A DNA stretch of 64,000 bases, taken from contig NZ_CP147518.1 of assembly GCF_037201965.1 (NCBI RefSeq), positions 805,001-869,000 on the forward strand, read 5' to 3'. The notes under the pieces were generated by a model. The model ran no database searches. It had not been told where the DNA came from and saw nothing but the letters and a program-made list of their open reading frames with translations. The stretch comes from Spirosoma sp. SC4-14 (GTDB lineage Bacteria; Bacteroidota; Bacteroidia; Cytophagales; Spirosomataceae). This document shows, in pieces, positions 24,680 through 32,401 of the stretch. Position numbers and translations under genes: made by a program. The first letter of the stretch is position 1, and every line of letters starts with the position of its first letter.

Positions 24680-25612
24680 ATGAAACGTGTACAGACGGCC
24701 TCACTTGACATCTCAAGGCATTTACAGTCCCGACGTTTGGAACAGGAAGTAGAAAACCGAACGGCTTACACGATCGACACCGCCGAATTAAATATCTATG
24801 AAACACAGCACGTTGCCGAAAAAGTAGAACTGACATTTGCCAGCCCTGTGCTGGCCAGCATGATTCGGGGTAAAAAAATCATGCACCTGCCTGGAACACC
24901 TTCATTCGACTTTTTGCCGGGCGAGTCGGTTATTGTACCGGGCCAGGAAACCATGTGTATCGATTTTCCTGAAGCGCAAAGCCAGAATCCTACTCAATGT
25001 CTGGCCCTGGCTATTGCGCCCGATAAGGTGCGGCAGGTAACCGACTTATTGAACGACCGGACTCCACTGATCGATAATGCACAGGGCTGGCAGTTTGGGC
25101 AGCACAATTTTTTTCTGACCAACGACGAGCCCATTCATCAACTCATATCGCGCCTGATCTACATTTTTACGGAAAACAACCAGGCCAAAGAAGTATTTGC
25201 CAACCTTGTCTTACAGGAGTTGGTCGTTCGATTAATGCAAACCCAAGCCCGAACCTTACTCTTGAGCCCAGAAACAACGTTCGTCAATGTGAACCGGTTA
25301 GCACACGTTGCTCAGTATATTAACAGGCATCTGAACCGAAGCCTGCAAATTAAAGAACTGGCCGACGAAGCCTGCATGAGTGAACCCAATTTCTATCGGA
25401 CATTTAAGCATACATTTGGTATGACACCGGTCGAATATATCAATCAGCAACGGATTTCGCTGGCGTCGAAACTCCTGCGGACAACAAGCCGGGGGCTAGC
25501 CGATATCAGTATCGAATGTGGGTTTAATAATCTGACTTATTTCATGAAGCTGTTCCGTCGGGAAACGGGCATTTCGCCAGCTCAATACCGCAAACAAGGA
25601 TTTCCTGCCTAA
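24680..25612 (+). CDS. AraC-family transcriptional regulator
   Basis: This 310-residue regulator has an AraC_N-like cupin domain (about 30-195, with VELTFASPVLASMIRGKK and FLPGESVIVPG) and a C-terminal double helix-turn-helix (about 208-306), including IKELADEACMSEPNFYRTFK and GISPAQYRKQGF. E. coli YqhC, which has the same N-terminal type, responds to aldehydes. Divergent placement next to aldB makes control of aldB-DUF779 the likeliest role, by inference. It may be read into the following gene (50-base gap). Confidence 0.93.
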   Translation: MKRVQTASLDISRHLQSRRLEQEVENRTAYTIDTAELNIYETQHVAEKVELTFASPVLASMIRGKKIMHLPGTPSFDFLPGESVIVPGQETMCIDFPEAQSQNPTQCLALAIAPDKVRQVTDLLNDRTPLIDNAQGWQFGQHNFFLTNDEPIHQLISRLIYIFTENNQAKEVFANLVLQELVVRLMQTQARTLLLSPETTFVNVNRLAHVAQYINRHLNRSLQIKELADEACMSEPNFYRTFKHTFGMTPVEYINQQRISLASKLLRTTSRGLADISIECGFNNLTYFMKLFRRETGISPAQYRKQGFPA

Positions 25613-25662
25613 CTTTTGCCGAAAACAGCGATCTTGCTGACTTGCTTCGCGGTTCGCTACTT

Positions 25663-26685
25663 ATGCCCGTTATATCCAGAAAAAAGCTAGTTTATCCGAT
25701 TCAGGATCGGCTACGATCATACCTGATTCAGTATGACCGGGATTTGTTGCTGCCTACCCAATACGAAGATCTGCTTCGGTATACCAATGCCATTACGCTT
25801 TTCGACAAACGTGGGCGCGACACGCTCTGGGAAACAACTTTCTATGCAGGAGCTGAAGCCGAAGAAATGCAGCGTTCGCTGAAGTCGATCTATGCGCAAC
25901 TGAAAGCCAATGGCGACCTGTCGATCACCAATCACCTGACGGTCGATCGGGTCGATTTGTGTATGTATGGAAATACAAAGCCGTTTCGGGTGCGCATACG
26001 CAACATTGTCAATGATAACTTCGACTATTTTTACATCAAGCGGGCCGATGCCTCGCGGATTTATGGCCTCGAACTGGAGCATATCTTATCACCCAATCGC
26101 ATCAATTACCTGACTACGGGCCAAACCCTGGTTGAAGAACACATTGCCGGAATTCCGGGCGATATGTTCTTTGAAAATCAACTGACCGACCCCGACCTTA
26201 ACCCCATTCGACTCTGTAAGGAGTTCATTAAATTCAATGAGCGATGTTTTGTTCGTCTACTGGGCGATATGCATTCCAGCAATTTTGTGGTCGATGTTAC
26301 CCCCGACTTCGATGAGGTATATTACCGGATTCGGGCTATTGATTTCGATCAGCAATCGTATGAAGGGCGCCGGTCGGTCTACATGCCGCAATATTATAAA
26401 CAAAATCGCCCGATTATCGACCTTGGTGTTCGGTATATGACCCCCGAGAGCGTTCGGCAGTATCAGATTGAAGAGCGAGCCCTGATTGCGAGTCGGATTC
26501 GGGTCGAAAATATTCGTATCCGCGATCTGATGGAAGCCATGCGTGGCGATCAGATTGCACCGGTAGCCAATGTCGAAAGTCTTCGGTTGGCACTGGCCCG
26601 ACAGTATCGCAATCCAGACTTTATGCGGTGCCAGACAATGGGCGATCTGGTCTGGAAAAGTCTGGAAATTGTTTCAGTTCATTGA
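25663..26685 (+). CDS. Conserved protein with kinase-like catalytic motifs
   Basis: Not assigned to a named family. This 340-residue protein has, in order, a basic N-terminus, YFYIKRADASRIYGLELEHIL (candidate ATP-binding Lys), RLLGDMHSSNFVVDV (like the GDxHxxN catalytic loop of aminoglycoside-phosphotransferase-fold kinases), and RIRAIDFDQQSYEGRR (like the metal-binding DFD/DFG). These spacings suggest an atypical small-molecule or protein kinase. There is no signal peptide. ATG 25663 is used; a TTG seven codons upstream is possible. It lies 50 bases after the AraC gene. Confidence 0.75.
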   Translation: MPVISRKKLVYPIQDRLRSYLIQYDRDLLLPTQYEDLLRYTNAITLFDKRGRDTLWETTFYAGAEAEEMQRSLKSIYAQLKANGDLSITNHLTVDRVDLCMYGNTKPFRVRIRNIVNDNFDYFYIKRADASRIYGLELEHILSPNRINYLTTGQTLVEEHIAGIPGDMFFENQLTDPDLNPIRLCKEFIKFNERCFVRLLGDMHSSNFVVDVTPDFDEVYYRIRAIDFDQQSYEGRRSVYMPQYYKQNRPIIDLGVRYMTPESVRQYQIEERALIASRIRVENIRIRDLMEAMRGDQIAPVANVESLRLALARQYRNPDFMRCQTMGDLVWKSLEIVSVH

Positions 26686-26854
26686 TCCGGCTTCAGAAGA
26701 ACCAACGGTAAGAAATACCCACCTGTGAACGTATGACTCATTGCTAAACACAAGAACGAACGGGTAGCTGTTGAAATGTCGTAACAAATAAGCCTGGGAT
26801 AAGGCACTCAGAATGTGGCATTATGGAGTATATTCGTATCGACCTTCTGACCGT

Positions 26855-29563
26855 ATGAACTATTGTATTACGCTTCTTCTCTGGGTTACCGCTTGTTCTG
26901 GTTTATACGCACAAACCGGAAAATTGTCAGGACGAGTAATTGATAGTAGTACTCAGCAACCGTTGCCATTCGCCAATGTCTACCTCAACAATACGACCAT
27001 TGGAGCTACAACAAATGCCAATGGCGAATTTTTGTTGCAGCATCTACCGCTGGGTTCGGCCGACATTGTGGTTTCATTTATTGGGTATGTTTCCCAACAA
27101 CTGAAGGTGATGGTTCGTGAAACCGGAAATACGCCAGTAGCGATCCGACTCAATCCTGATGCACAGCAGCTAGTGGAAGTGGGTGTAAAATCGAACCGTG
27201 ACAAAGACTGGGAGCGGCAGTTTAAACGATTTGAGAAGGTTTTTCTGGGAAACACCGCTACTTGTAAGATCATTAATCCCTGGATTATCGACTTTGGTAG
27301 CGGAAACGGACAGACTACGGCCACTGCCCTTGTTCTTTTAGAGATTGAGAATAAGCAACTGGGCTATAAGCTCTATTTTCAGTTAAAGAAATTTGCCTAT
27401 TCGTCAACAACATTTGCCATTGTTGGTAATGTTCGGTTTACAGAGCTTGATGCTTCAGGTACCTCGCAGGCCGCTGCCTGGACTAAAAATAGAGAACGCG
27501 CTTACCACGGTTCAGTAAAACACCTGATGAAAGCTATACTCGACCGACGGCTGAAACAACAGGGCTTTTTGCTCTATGGCGATAAGACGAAAGGGCGGGG
27601 GCGCAGTAATAACTTTAGTGCCGAGCTTGAATATAACCTGGTACCTTATGATACCTCTTCGCTGGCTGTTTCGGCGGCTGGCCTGAACGAATATCGGCTT
27701 TCTATAAAAGATCGGCTGGAAATCCATTATCTCAACGACTTCACGAACAGAGGGTTTTATAAAGACATCAGCCACCCCGTTAGCTGGCTTGACGTTAGAG
27801 GGGGGTATGTGGTGGTAAATAAGGAGGGTACGATGCTGAATCCGACCGATGTGGCAGTGTCGGGTAGTATGGCCGATGCGCGCGTGTCGGGGATGTTACC
27901 GCTCAATTATCAGCCAGGTAACCCTGTTGTAACAAAAGCCCCAACCAACTTTCTGGTTCGACGGCTTCAGGAAAAAGCCTATCTGCATACCGACAAACCT
28001 TACTATTATCCGGGCGATAAGTTATGGTTTAGTGCATTTATGAACTACCGAATTCCGGGTTTGAGAGATACCTTAAGCAAGGTGCTGTATGTTGATCTGA
28101 TCGATTCGGAAAGGCAGCTTGCTCAGCAGTGCGTCCTGAAAATCAACAGTGGGCGGGCGGCCAGTGCATTCCGCTTGCCTGTACCCATAAAACCCGGAAA
28201 GTATGTGCTGAGGGCCTATACACAGTGGATGAGAAATTATGGGATAGCCAATTTTTTCTACAAACCCATTACGATTCTGGCGCTGAATGAGCAGGTTGAT
28301 GCGGTTGCTCCTAAACCGGTGGCCGATAGCCTCCTGACTGTTGGGGTTGACCGGGCTGGGTATAAAAAACGAGATAAAGTCAGCATGACCCTTCGCTTCG
28401 ACACCACAGGACTAACAGAGCGTATAAATGGTAGTTTTTCGGTTGCCGTGTTCGATGAAGCCGTTGCGGTGCCGATAGTGGGGCCAACATCCATAAAAAC
28501 CAGTTTCGACCTGCCTGAACCGCCCGGCGATCTGCCTTTCAGGTATGCCATTGAAAAAGGGGTAAGTATATCGGGACTTTATAAAGACAAAAAAGGCAGA
28601 ACGAAAAAAACAGTCCTAATGCTCATTCCCGAACATTTCGATCAGTTTTATTCCATTAATACGTTGAACAATGGCGAATTTTCGCTGCCGAATCTGGTCT
28701 TTTACGATAGTACAAAATTTGTTATTCAGCCAGAAGGGAGTGTGATTCTGAGCGATAGAGTTGCTCCTCTTTTGCCCGATAAACTGCCCGAGTTTCCTAT
28801 GCGTATTGTTTCTGCGAATACGCTCCATCCTGTCTATAGTGGCGATACACTTCAGGCAAAGCTATTGCAGACTGTTAGCGTATCGGCCCGAAAATTAGTT
28901 CGGAGCGAGAGTGCCTATGGTACGCCCGATGTATATCTGAAAGGGGAAAATCTGGAGGGATATGCTAGCATGGCCGATGCCATAGCAGCTAAACTTCCAA
29001 CGTTTAAACTAATTTATGATCAAACAAACTGGTTCCTGATCTGGGGCCGGGCGAGTGTTCCTACGGGGAGTAACCTGTCGGGCCAGTCGAATCTCTCCTC
29101 ACATGAACCTAGTCTGTATATCAACAACGTACTGGTTGTGGGCGAAAGCACGGGCGATCGGTTAATGCAGTTATCGCCGTCCATGATCGATCATATTGAA
29201 GTCAATGGAATGATCACCTCTAATCAGGGAGCCAATGGGTCGAATGGATTGATCAATGTCTATACCAAACGCCCTGCCGAAGCCAGTTCGAAACCAGTAT
29301 CATTTGTAAAAGCACGTGGGTTTGATCAGGAAATAACTTTTCAATCGCCCGACTATACGAGGCCCGTTGAAAATGCAGCCATGAGCGACTACCGCTCAAC
29401 GCTCTACTGGAATCCGCGCGTTGCGGTTAGCTCGGAACAAGGTGCAACTAACCTTTCGTTTTTTACGGGCGATGTGTCTGGTAGCTATCGGGTTGTTGTT
29501 GAGGGTATTACCAGCAGTGGCAATACCGTTCGTGCCGAAGCTGTTTTTACCGTAAACCCCTGA
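26855..29563 (+). CDS. Surface protein: carboxypeptidase-like domain, MG2-like domain and TonB plug-like end
   Basis: This 902-residue protein has a signal peptide (MNYCITLLLWVTACSGLYA), then a CarbopepD_reg-like domain (GKLSGRVIDSSTQQPLPFA...). An unassigned middle region follows, then an alpha-2-macroglobulin MG2-like segment (YLHTDKPYYYPGDKLWFSAF). Near the C-terminus is a plug-like segment (LYINNVLVVGES, GSNGLINVYTKR) and no beta-barrel. It is an outer-surface or periplasmic protein of a class common in Bacteroidota; its ligand is unknown. ATG 26855 is chosen over 26813 because it starts directly at the signal peptide. Transcribed alone. Confidence 0.85.
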   Translation: MNYCITLLLWVTACSGLYAQTGKLSGRVIDSSTQQPLPFANVYLNNTTIGATTNANGEFLLQHLPLGSADIVVSFIGYVSQQLKVMVRETGNTPVAIRLNPDAQQLVEVGVKSNRDKDWERQFKRFEKVFLGNTATCKIINPWIIDFGSGNGQTTATALVLLEIENKQLGYKLYFQLKKFAYSSTTFAIVGNVRFTELDASGTSQAAAWTKNRERAYHGSVKHLMKAILDRRLKQQGFLLYGDKTKGRGRSNNFSAELEYNLVPYDTSSLAVSAAGLNEYRLSIKDRLEIHYLNDFTNRGFYKDISHPVSWLDVRGGYVVVNKEGTMLNPTDVAVSGSMADARVSGMLPLNYQPGNPVVTKAPTNFLVRRLQEKAYLHTDKPYYYPGDKLWFSAFMNYRIPGLRDTLSKVLYVDLIDSERQLAQQCVLKINSGRAASAFRLPVPIKPGKYVLRAYTQWMRNYGIANFFYKPITILALNEQVDAVAPKPVADSLLTVGVDRAGYKKRDKVSMTLRFDTTGLTERINGSFSVAVFDEAVAVPIVGPTSIKTSFDLPEPPGDLPFRYAIEKGVSISGLYKDKKGRTKKTVLMLIPEHFDQFYSINTLNNGEFSLPNLVFYDSTKFVIQPEGSVILSDRVAPLLPDKLPEFPMRIVSANTLHPVYSGDTLQAKLLQTVSVSARKLVRSESAYGTPDVYLKGENLEGYASMADAIAAKLPTFKLIYDQTNWFLIWGRASVPTGSNLSGQSNLSSHEPSLYINNVLVVGESTGDRLMQLSPSMIDHIEVNGMITSNQGANGSNGLINVYTKRPAEASSKPVSFVKARGFDQEITFQSPDYTRPVENAAMSDYRSTLYWNPRVAVSSEQGATNLSFFTGDVSGSYRVVVEGITSSGNTVRAEAVFTVNP

Positions 29564-29579
29564 GTCTGGTGAATCAATG

Positions 29580-29978
29580 TCACATAGCCAGTGTGATGCT
29601 AAGCCCTTGTCGCAGGGTGTTATGGATTTCGGCAATCTGGTCGGTGTGTCTGATTAGCGCATCGATTTCGGCCGGAGGGGCGTCTGATGAAACACTGGCT
29701 TTATACGTAAAGTTTGATCCAGGTTCGCCGTCGGCACCAAACTCTCCCGTAACCAGCACCTCAACGCCCGATACAGTAAGGTTTCGCTTAGTGGCTTCGC
29801 GGTAGATGTCGTTGCAGAAGCAGGTTGCCAGGGCCAGAAGCAGGAGTTCGCCACCATTGATCGACGATCCAAAACCCGATGGTTTGGTGGTAATCTGCAT
29901 TTCCTTGGCCGAATCGTTTGTCTGCACAACCGTTTCCTGTTGGTTGTAAGAGCTTTTTATACTCGCTGAGATTTTCAT
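29580..29978 (-). CDS. OsmC family protein
   Basis: This 132-residue protein has the OsmC/Ohr fold elements SSINGGELLLLALATCFCNDIYREA and VSGVEVLVTGEFGADGEP. The conserved cysteine pair appears only in part: C-F-C in the central helix, with no clear first cysteine. Members reduce organic hydroperoxides or serve osmotic stress; which applies here is unclear. The start at 29978 (MKISASIKSSYNQQ) matches family length; an in-frame start at 30062 would add 28 residues. It diverges from the trehalose-type block, with the 11-bp array at 30172 between. Confidence 0.88.
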   Translation of the reverse strand: MKISASIKSSYNQQETVVQTNDSAKEMQITTKPSGFGSSINGGELLLLALATCFCNDIYREATKRNLTVSGVEVLVTGEFGADGEPGSNFTYKASVSSDAPPAEIDALIRHTDQIAEIHNTLRQGLSITLAM

Positions 29979-30171
29979 GATATTGAGTAGTAGGGAGTTA
30001 TAAGTATACGGCCATTTGTCGGCACCTGCCAGCGCTTTCCCGACTTTTTCGTAAAAGGTCATCCTGGCTGGTTCAAATCGCCTGTGCCAGTAAGTAGGCT
30101 GATGAATGAACAGCTCCTAATCTGCTGTATGTACCGACCTGAGGCATAGGTCGACGGAGACATGGGGATTG

Positions 30172-30223
30172 TTTTCCTAAGTTTCTAAGGTGTTTCTAAG
30201 ATCTTCTTAAGCATATTCTAAGC
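30172..30223 (+). promoter_or_regulatory. Array A: 11-bp direct repeats, core TTNTAAG, before the TreZ-like gene
   Basis: Units AGTTTCTAAGG (30180-30190), TGTTTCTAAGA (30191-30201), TCTTCTTAAGC (30202-30212) and ATATTCTAAGC (30213-30223) follow each other with exact 11-bp period, and a further CCTAAG precedes at 30176-30181. An 11-bp period of half-sites on one DNA face is the layout bound by OmpR/PhoB-class regulators. It ends 10 bases before a -7-like TAGTTTG. Confidence 0.75.
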
Positions 30224-30233
30224 TAGCAAAACG

Positions 30234-30240
30234 TAGTTTG
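30234..30240 (+). promoter_or_regulatory. -7-like element downstream of array A
   Basis: TAGTTTG resembles the Bacteroidota TAnnTTTG box with one base missing in the spacer. Its place just after the array suits an activated promoter reading toward 30271 and 30492. Confidence 0.35.
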
Positions 30241-30270
30241 TTATTATTCGACCATAAACCGCCTACAGGA

Positions 30271-30411
30271 ATGAGCATTATTACTCCGATTGTGAAGTCG
30301 TTAATTACAATCTCACTGGTAACTCTGACAATGTCGGCTTTTGAAGCCTGGCGATTGGCCTTGAGATTGCGAAGGCGGGTTAACGTTCGGTCGTTTATTT
30401 CGTTTAAATAA
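30271..30411 (+). CDS. Possible 46-residue membrane peptide
   Basis: MSIITPIVKSLITISLVTLT begins a frame with one hydrophobic segment followed by a strongly basic end (RLALRLRRRVNVR). It lies between the array-A promoter and the TreZ-like gene, on the same strand. Hydrophobic-then-basic layout is typical of small membrane peptides, but there is no homology evidence and it could be chance. Confidence 0.3.
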   Translation: MSIITPIVKSLITISLVTLTMSAFEAWRLALRLRRRVNVRSFISFK

Positions 30412-30420
30412 AAAACAACT

Positions 30421-30478
30421 GCCGGAAACTGGGTGACTGAGGTTTGCTCATAAAATGACTTTAAACACTGTTTCCGGC
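30421..30478. other. Inverted repeat in the leader of the TreZ-like gene
   Basis: GCCGGAAAC (30421-30429) and GTTTCCGGC (30470-30478) are exact reverse complements 40 bases apart, ending 13 bases before the start codon at 30492. In mRNA the stem would present or mask the start region, so translational control is possible. Confidence 0.45.
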
Positions 30479-30491
30479 GGCAACACTACCT

Positions 30492-32231
30492 ATGATGAGC
30501 CAGATACAGATAGACAGACGAACACTCGGCGTAACGTTTACTGCCGATCGAAAAGCGAATGTTAGGGTATGGGCTCCTCTTGCAAAGCAGGCAGCTATTT
30601 CAACAAACAACCATTCGGGAAGTATACCACTAAGCCCGGAAGAACCAGGCTACTGGTCGGCAGAAACAGATCAGATTAAGCCAGGCGATCTGTATACTTT
30701 TGTTCTGGACGACGAAAAAGAAAGCGCCGATCCGGCATCGCTTATTCAGCCGCAGGGGTTGTATGGACCTTCGCAGGCTTTTGATACTAATGCATTCTAT
30801 TGGGAAGATTCGTGCTGGATTAACCCGCCCCTCGATGAGTTTATTGTTTATGAACTCGATATTTACAATTTCACACCCGAAGGTACCTTTAAGGCCATTG
30901 TCCGGAAATTAGCGTATCTGAAAGAGCTGGGTGTCAATGCCATTGTTATTAAGCCGGTTACGCCCTTTCCGGAAGTGCGCAGCCAGACCGATAGTGCTTT
31001 TATGTATGCCGTACAGGCCTCGTATGGAGGGCCTGGCCAACTACAGCATCTGATCAATGCCTGCCACTACGAAGGTATTGCCGTTATTATGGATATGGCC
31101 TATCATCAGGGCAGTCCTCAACAGAACTCGCCCCGTAACCTGGGGGTTTCCAAAACCCGTCGGCAACCCGCCGACCGAGCAGCAACGCGGACAAACAGGC
31201 TTCAGCAGGAAGCCTATCGCCGGTATCTGCTCGAAAATGTGCTGATGTGGTTTCGGGATTTTCACATCGATGCACTTCGGCTCGAAATTGCACATACCAT
31301 ACCCGGTTCAGAAAATCTTCTACAGGAAATTCGAAGCTACACCAATGCCTTAACGGCAATTACGGGGCGTCAGTATTACCTGCTTGTTGAGCAGGATATG
31401 CAGCCTGCTGCCATACAGTCGCAGGATCAGAACGACTATGAAATAAACGGCACCCGGCAAATGACCGCCGGAGGTGGCTATCATAGTTGCTATGAAGAAT
31501 ATGGTACACTTATACATCAGACCAGAGTTTACCGGGAAGACTGTTTGTACGATAAAAACTTTTCAGGCATACTACAGGAGTTGTTTGACCGGAAGGCCGA
31601 GAATGCGTTCGGAAAACCGTTTGTCATGATTTCGCAAAAGTATGATCAACTGCTGGATGAGCCATCGGACGAACGGATCGATATGGAGCTACTTAAACTC
31701 ATTGCCGGTTCGGTTATGGTGAGTCCGTATGTTCCTACGCTGTTCATGGGTGAAGAATGGGGCGCAACAAACCCGTTTCTGGGTTTAAGCCAGGTGGAGC
31801 CCGGCTATTCGACCGACGAACGATTCTGTTTAATGGATAGAGAGCCAATGCTGATGTCGGCATTGCTGGAAGATCATACGAGCCATACACTGTATCGATA
31901 CTATCAGGCGCTTACGGCATTGCGTCGCGAACAACCGGCCCTGAACCATCTGAATCAGAAACAAATGGAGGTTTTTCACCAGAGCGGTCATCCAACAATG
32001 GTTTTGCATCGCTGGTATAATGAAAACCATGTGCTGTGTCTGATGAATTTTTCCGACAAGACTGAACCGATTGCCATTCCGCGGGTTGGCCGCGCATGGA
32101 CTAAATTGCTCGACTCTGCTGATCCGGCGTGGTATGGACCACGAGCCTCTGCATTGTCGATCTCAGATACTAACCTGCTTCTGCTCCAACCCGAATCAAT
32201 TGTTGTTTACAAGGCGGTTGATTCGCATTGA
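30492..32231 (+). CDS. TreZ-like GH13 family protein with altered catalytic residues
   Basis: A 579-residue protein with the layout of maltooligosyltrehalose trehalohydrolase: an early-set beta domain (RKANVRVWAPLAKQAAI), a TIM barrel starting at FIVYELDIYNFTPEGTFKAI, and a C-terminal beta domain. The GH13 catalytic regions are changed. Region II reads ALRLEIAH, so the nucleophile Asp is E265 (GAA at 31284). Region I reads MDMAYHQ in place of D-V-x-Y-N-H. Region IV reads SQKYDQ in place of QNHDQ (K383, Y384, D385). The acid/base candidate E300 remains. Hydrolysis by the usual mechanism is doubtful; glucan binding or regulation is possible. There is no TreY beside it. It has its own promoter region with array A. 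Confidence 0.8.
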   Translation: MMSQIQIDRRTLGVTFTADRKANVRVWAPLAKQAAISTNNHSGSIPLSPEEPGYWSAETDQIKPGDLYTFVLDDEKESADPASLIQPQGLYGPSQAFDTNAFYWEDSCWINPPLDEFIVYELDIYNFTPEGTFKAIVRKLAYLKELGVNAIVIKPVTPFPEVRSQTDSAFMYAVQASYGGPGQLQHLINACHYEGIAVIMDMAYHQGSPQQNSPRNLGVSKTRRQPADRAATRTNRLQQEAYRRYLLENVLMWFRDFHIDALRLEIAHTIPGSENLLQEIRSYTNALTAITGRQYYLLVEQDMQPAAIQSQDQNDYEINGTRQMTAGGGYHSCYEEYGTLIHQTRVYREDCLYDKNFSGILQELFDRKAENAFGKPFVMISQKYDQLLDEPSDERIDMELLKLIAGSVMVSPYVPTLFMGEEWGATNPFLGLSQVEPGYSTDERFCLMDREPMLMSALLEDHTSHTLYRYYQALTALRREQPALNHLNQKQMEVFHQSGHPTMVLHRWYNENHVLCLMNFSDKTEPIAIPRVGRAWTKLLDSADPAWYGPRASALSISDTNLLLLQPESIVVYKAVDSH

Positions 32232-32334
32232 TTAATTGATGTCCGTGCTCGTTCGCAAATACAATCGCGGATGGCTAAGTGCGCGTCTGCAATACCCAGA
32301 AAAGGAAGGGCACGGGACTTTTGCTAGATAGGTT

Positions 32335-32379
32335 CGGGTCTTGTTCGTTGGCAATACGATTGCAAACGAACAAGACCCG
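32335..32379. terminator. Bidirectional hairpin between convergent sugar genes
   Basis: CGGGTCTTGTTCGTT (32335-32349) pairs exactly with 32365-32379, and an inner GCAAT/ATTGC pair extends the stem. It lies between the ends of the TreZ-like gene (32231) and the TreS-Mak gene (32402), so it could end both transcripts. Confidence 0.65.
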
Positions 32380-32401
32380 CCTTAAAATACCCGTCGACTA
32401 A

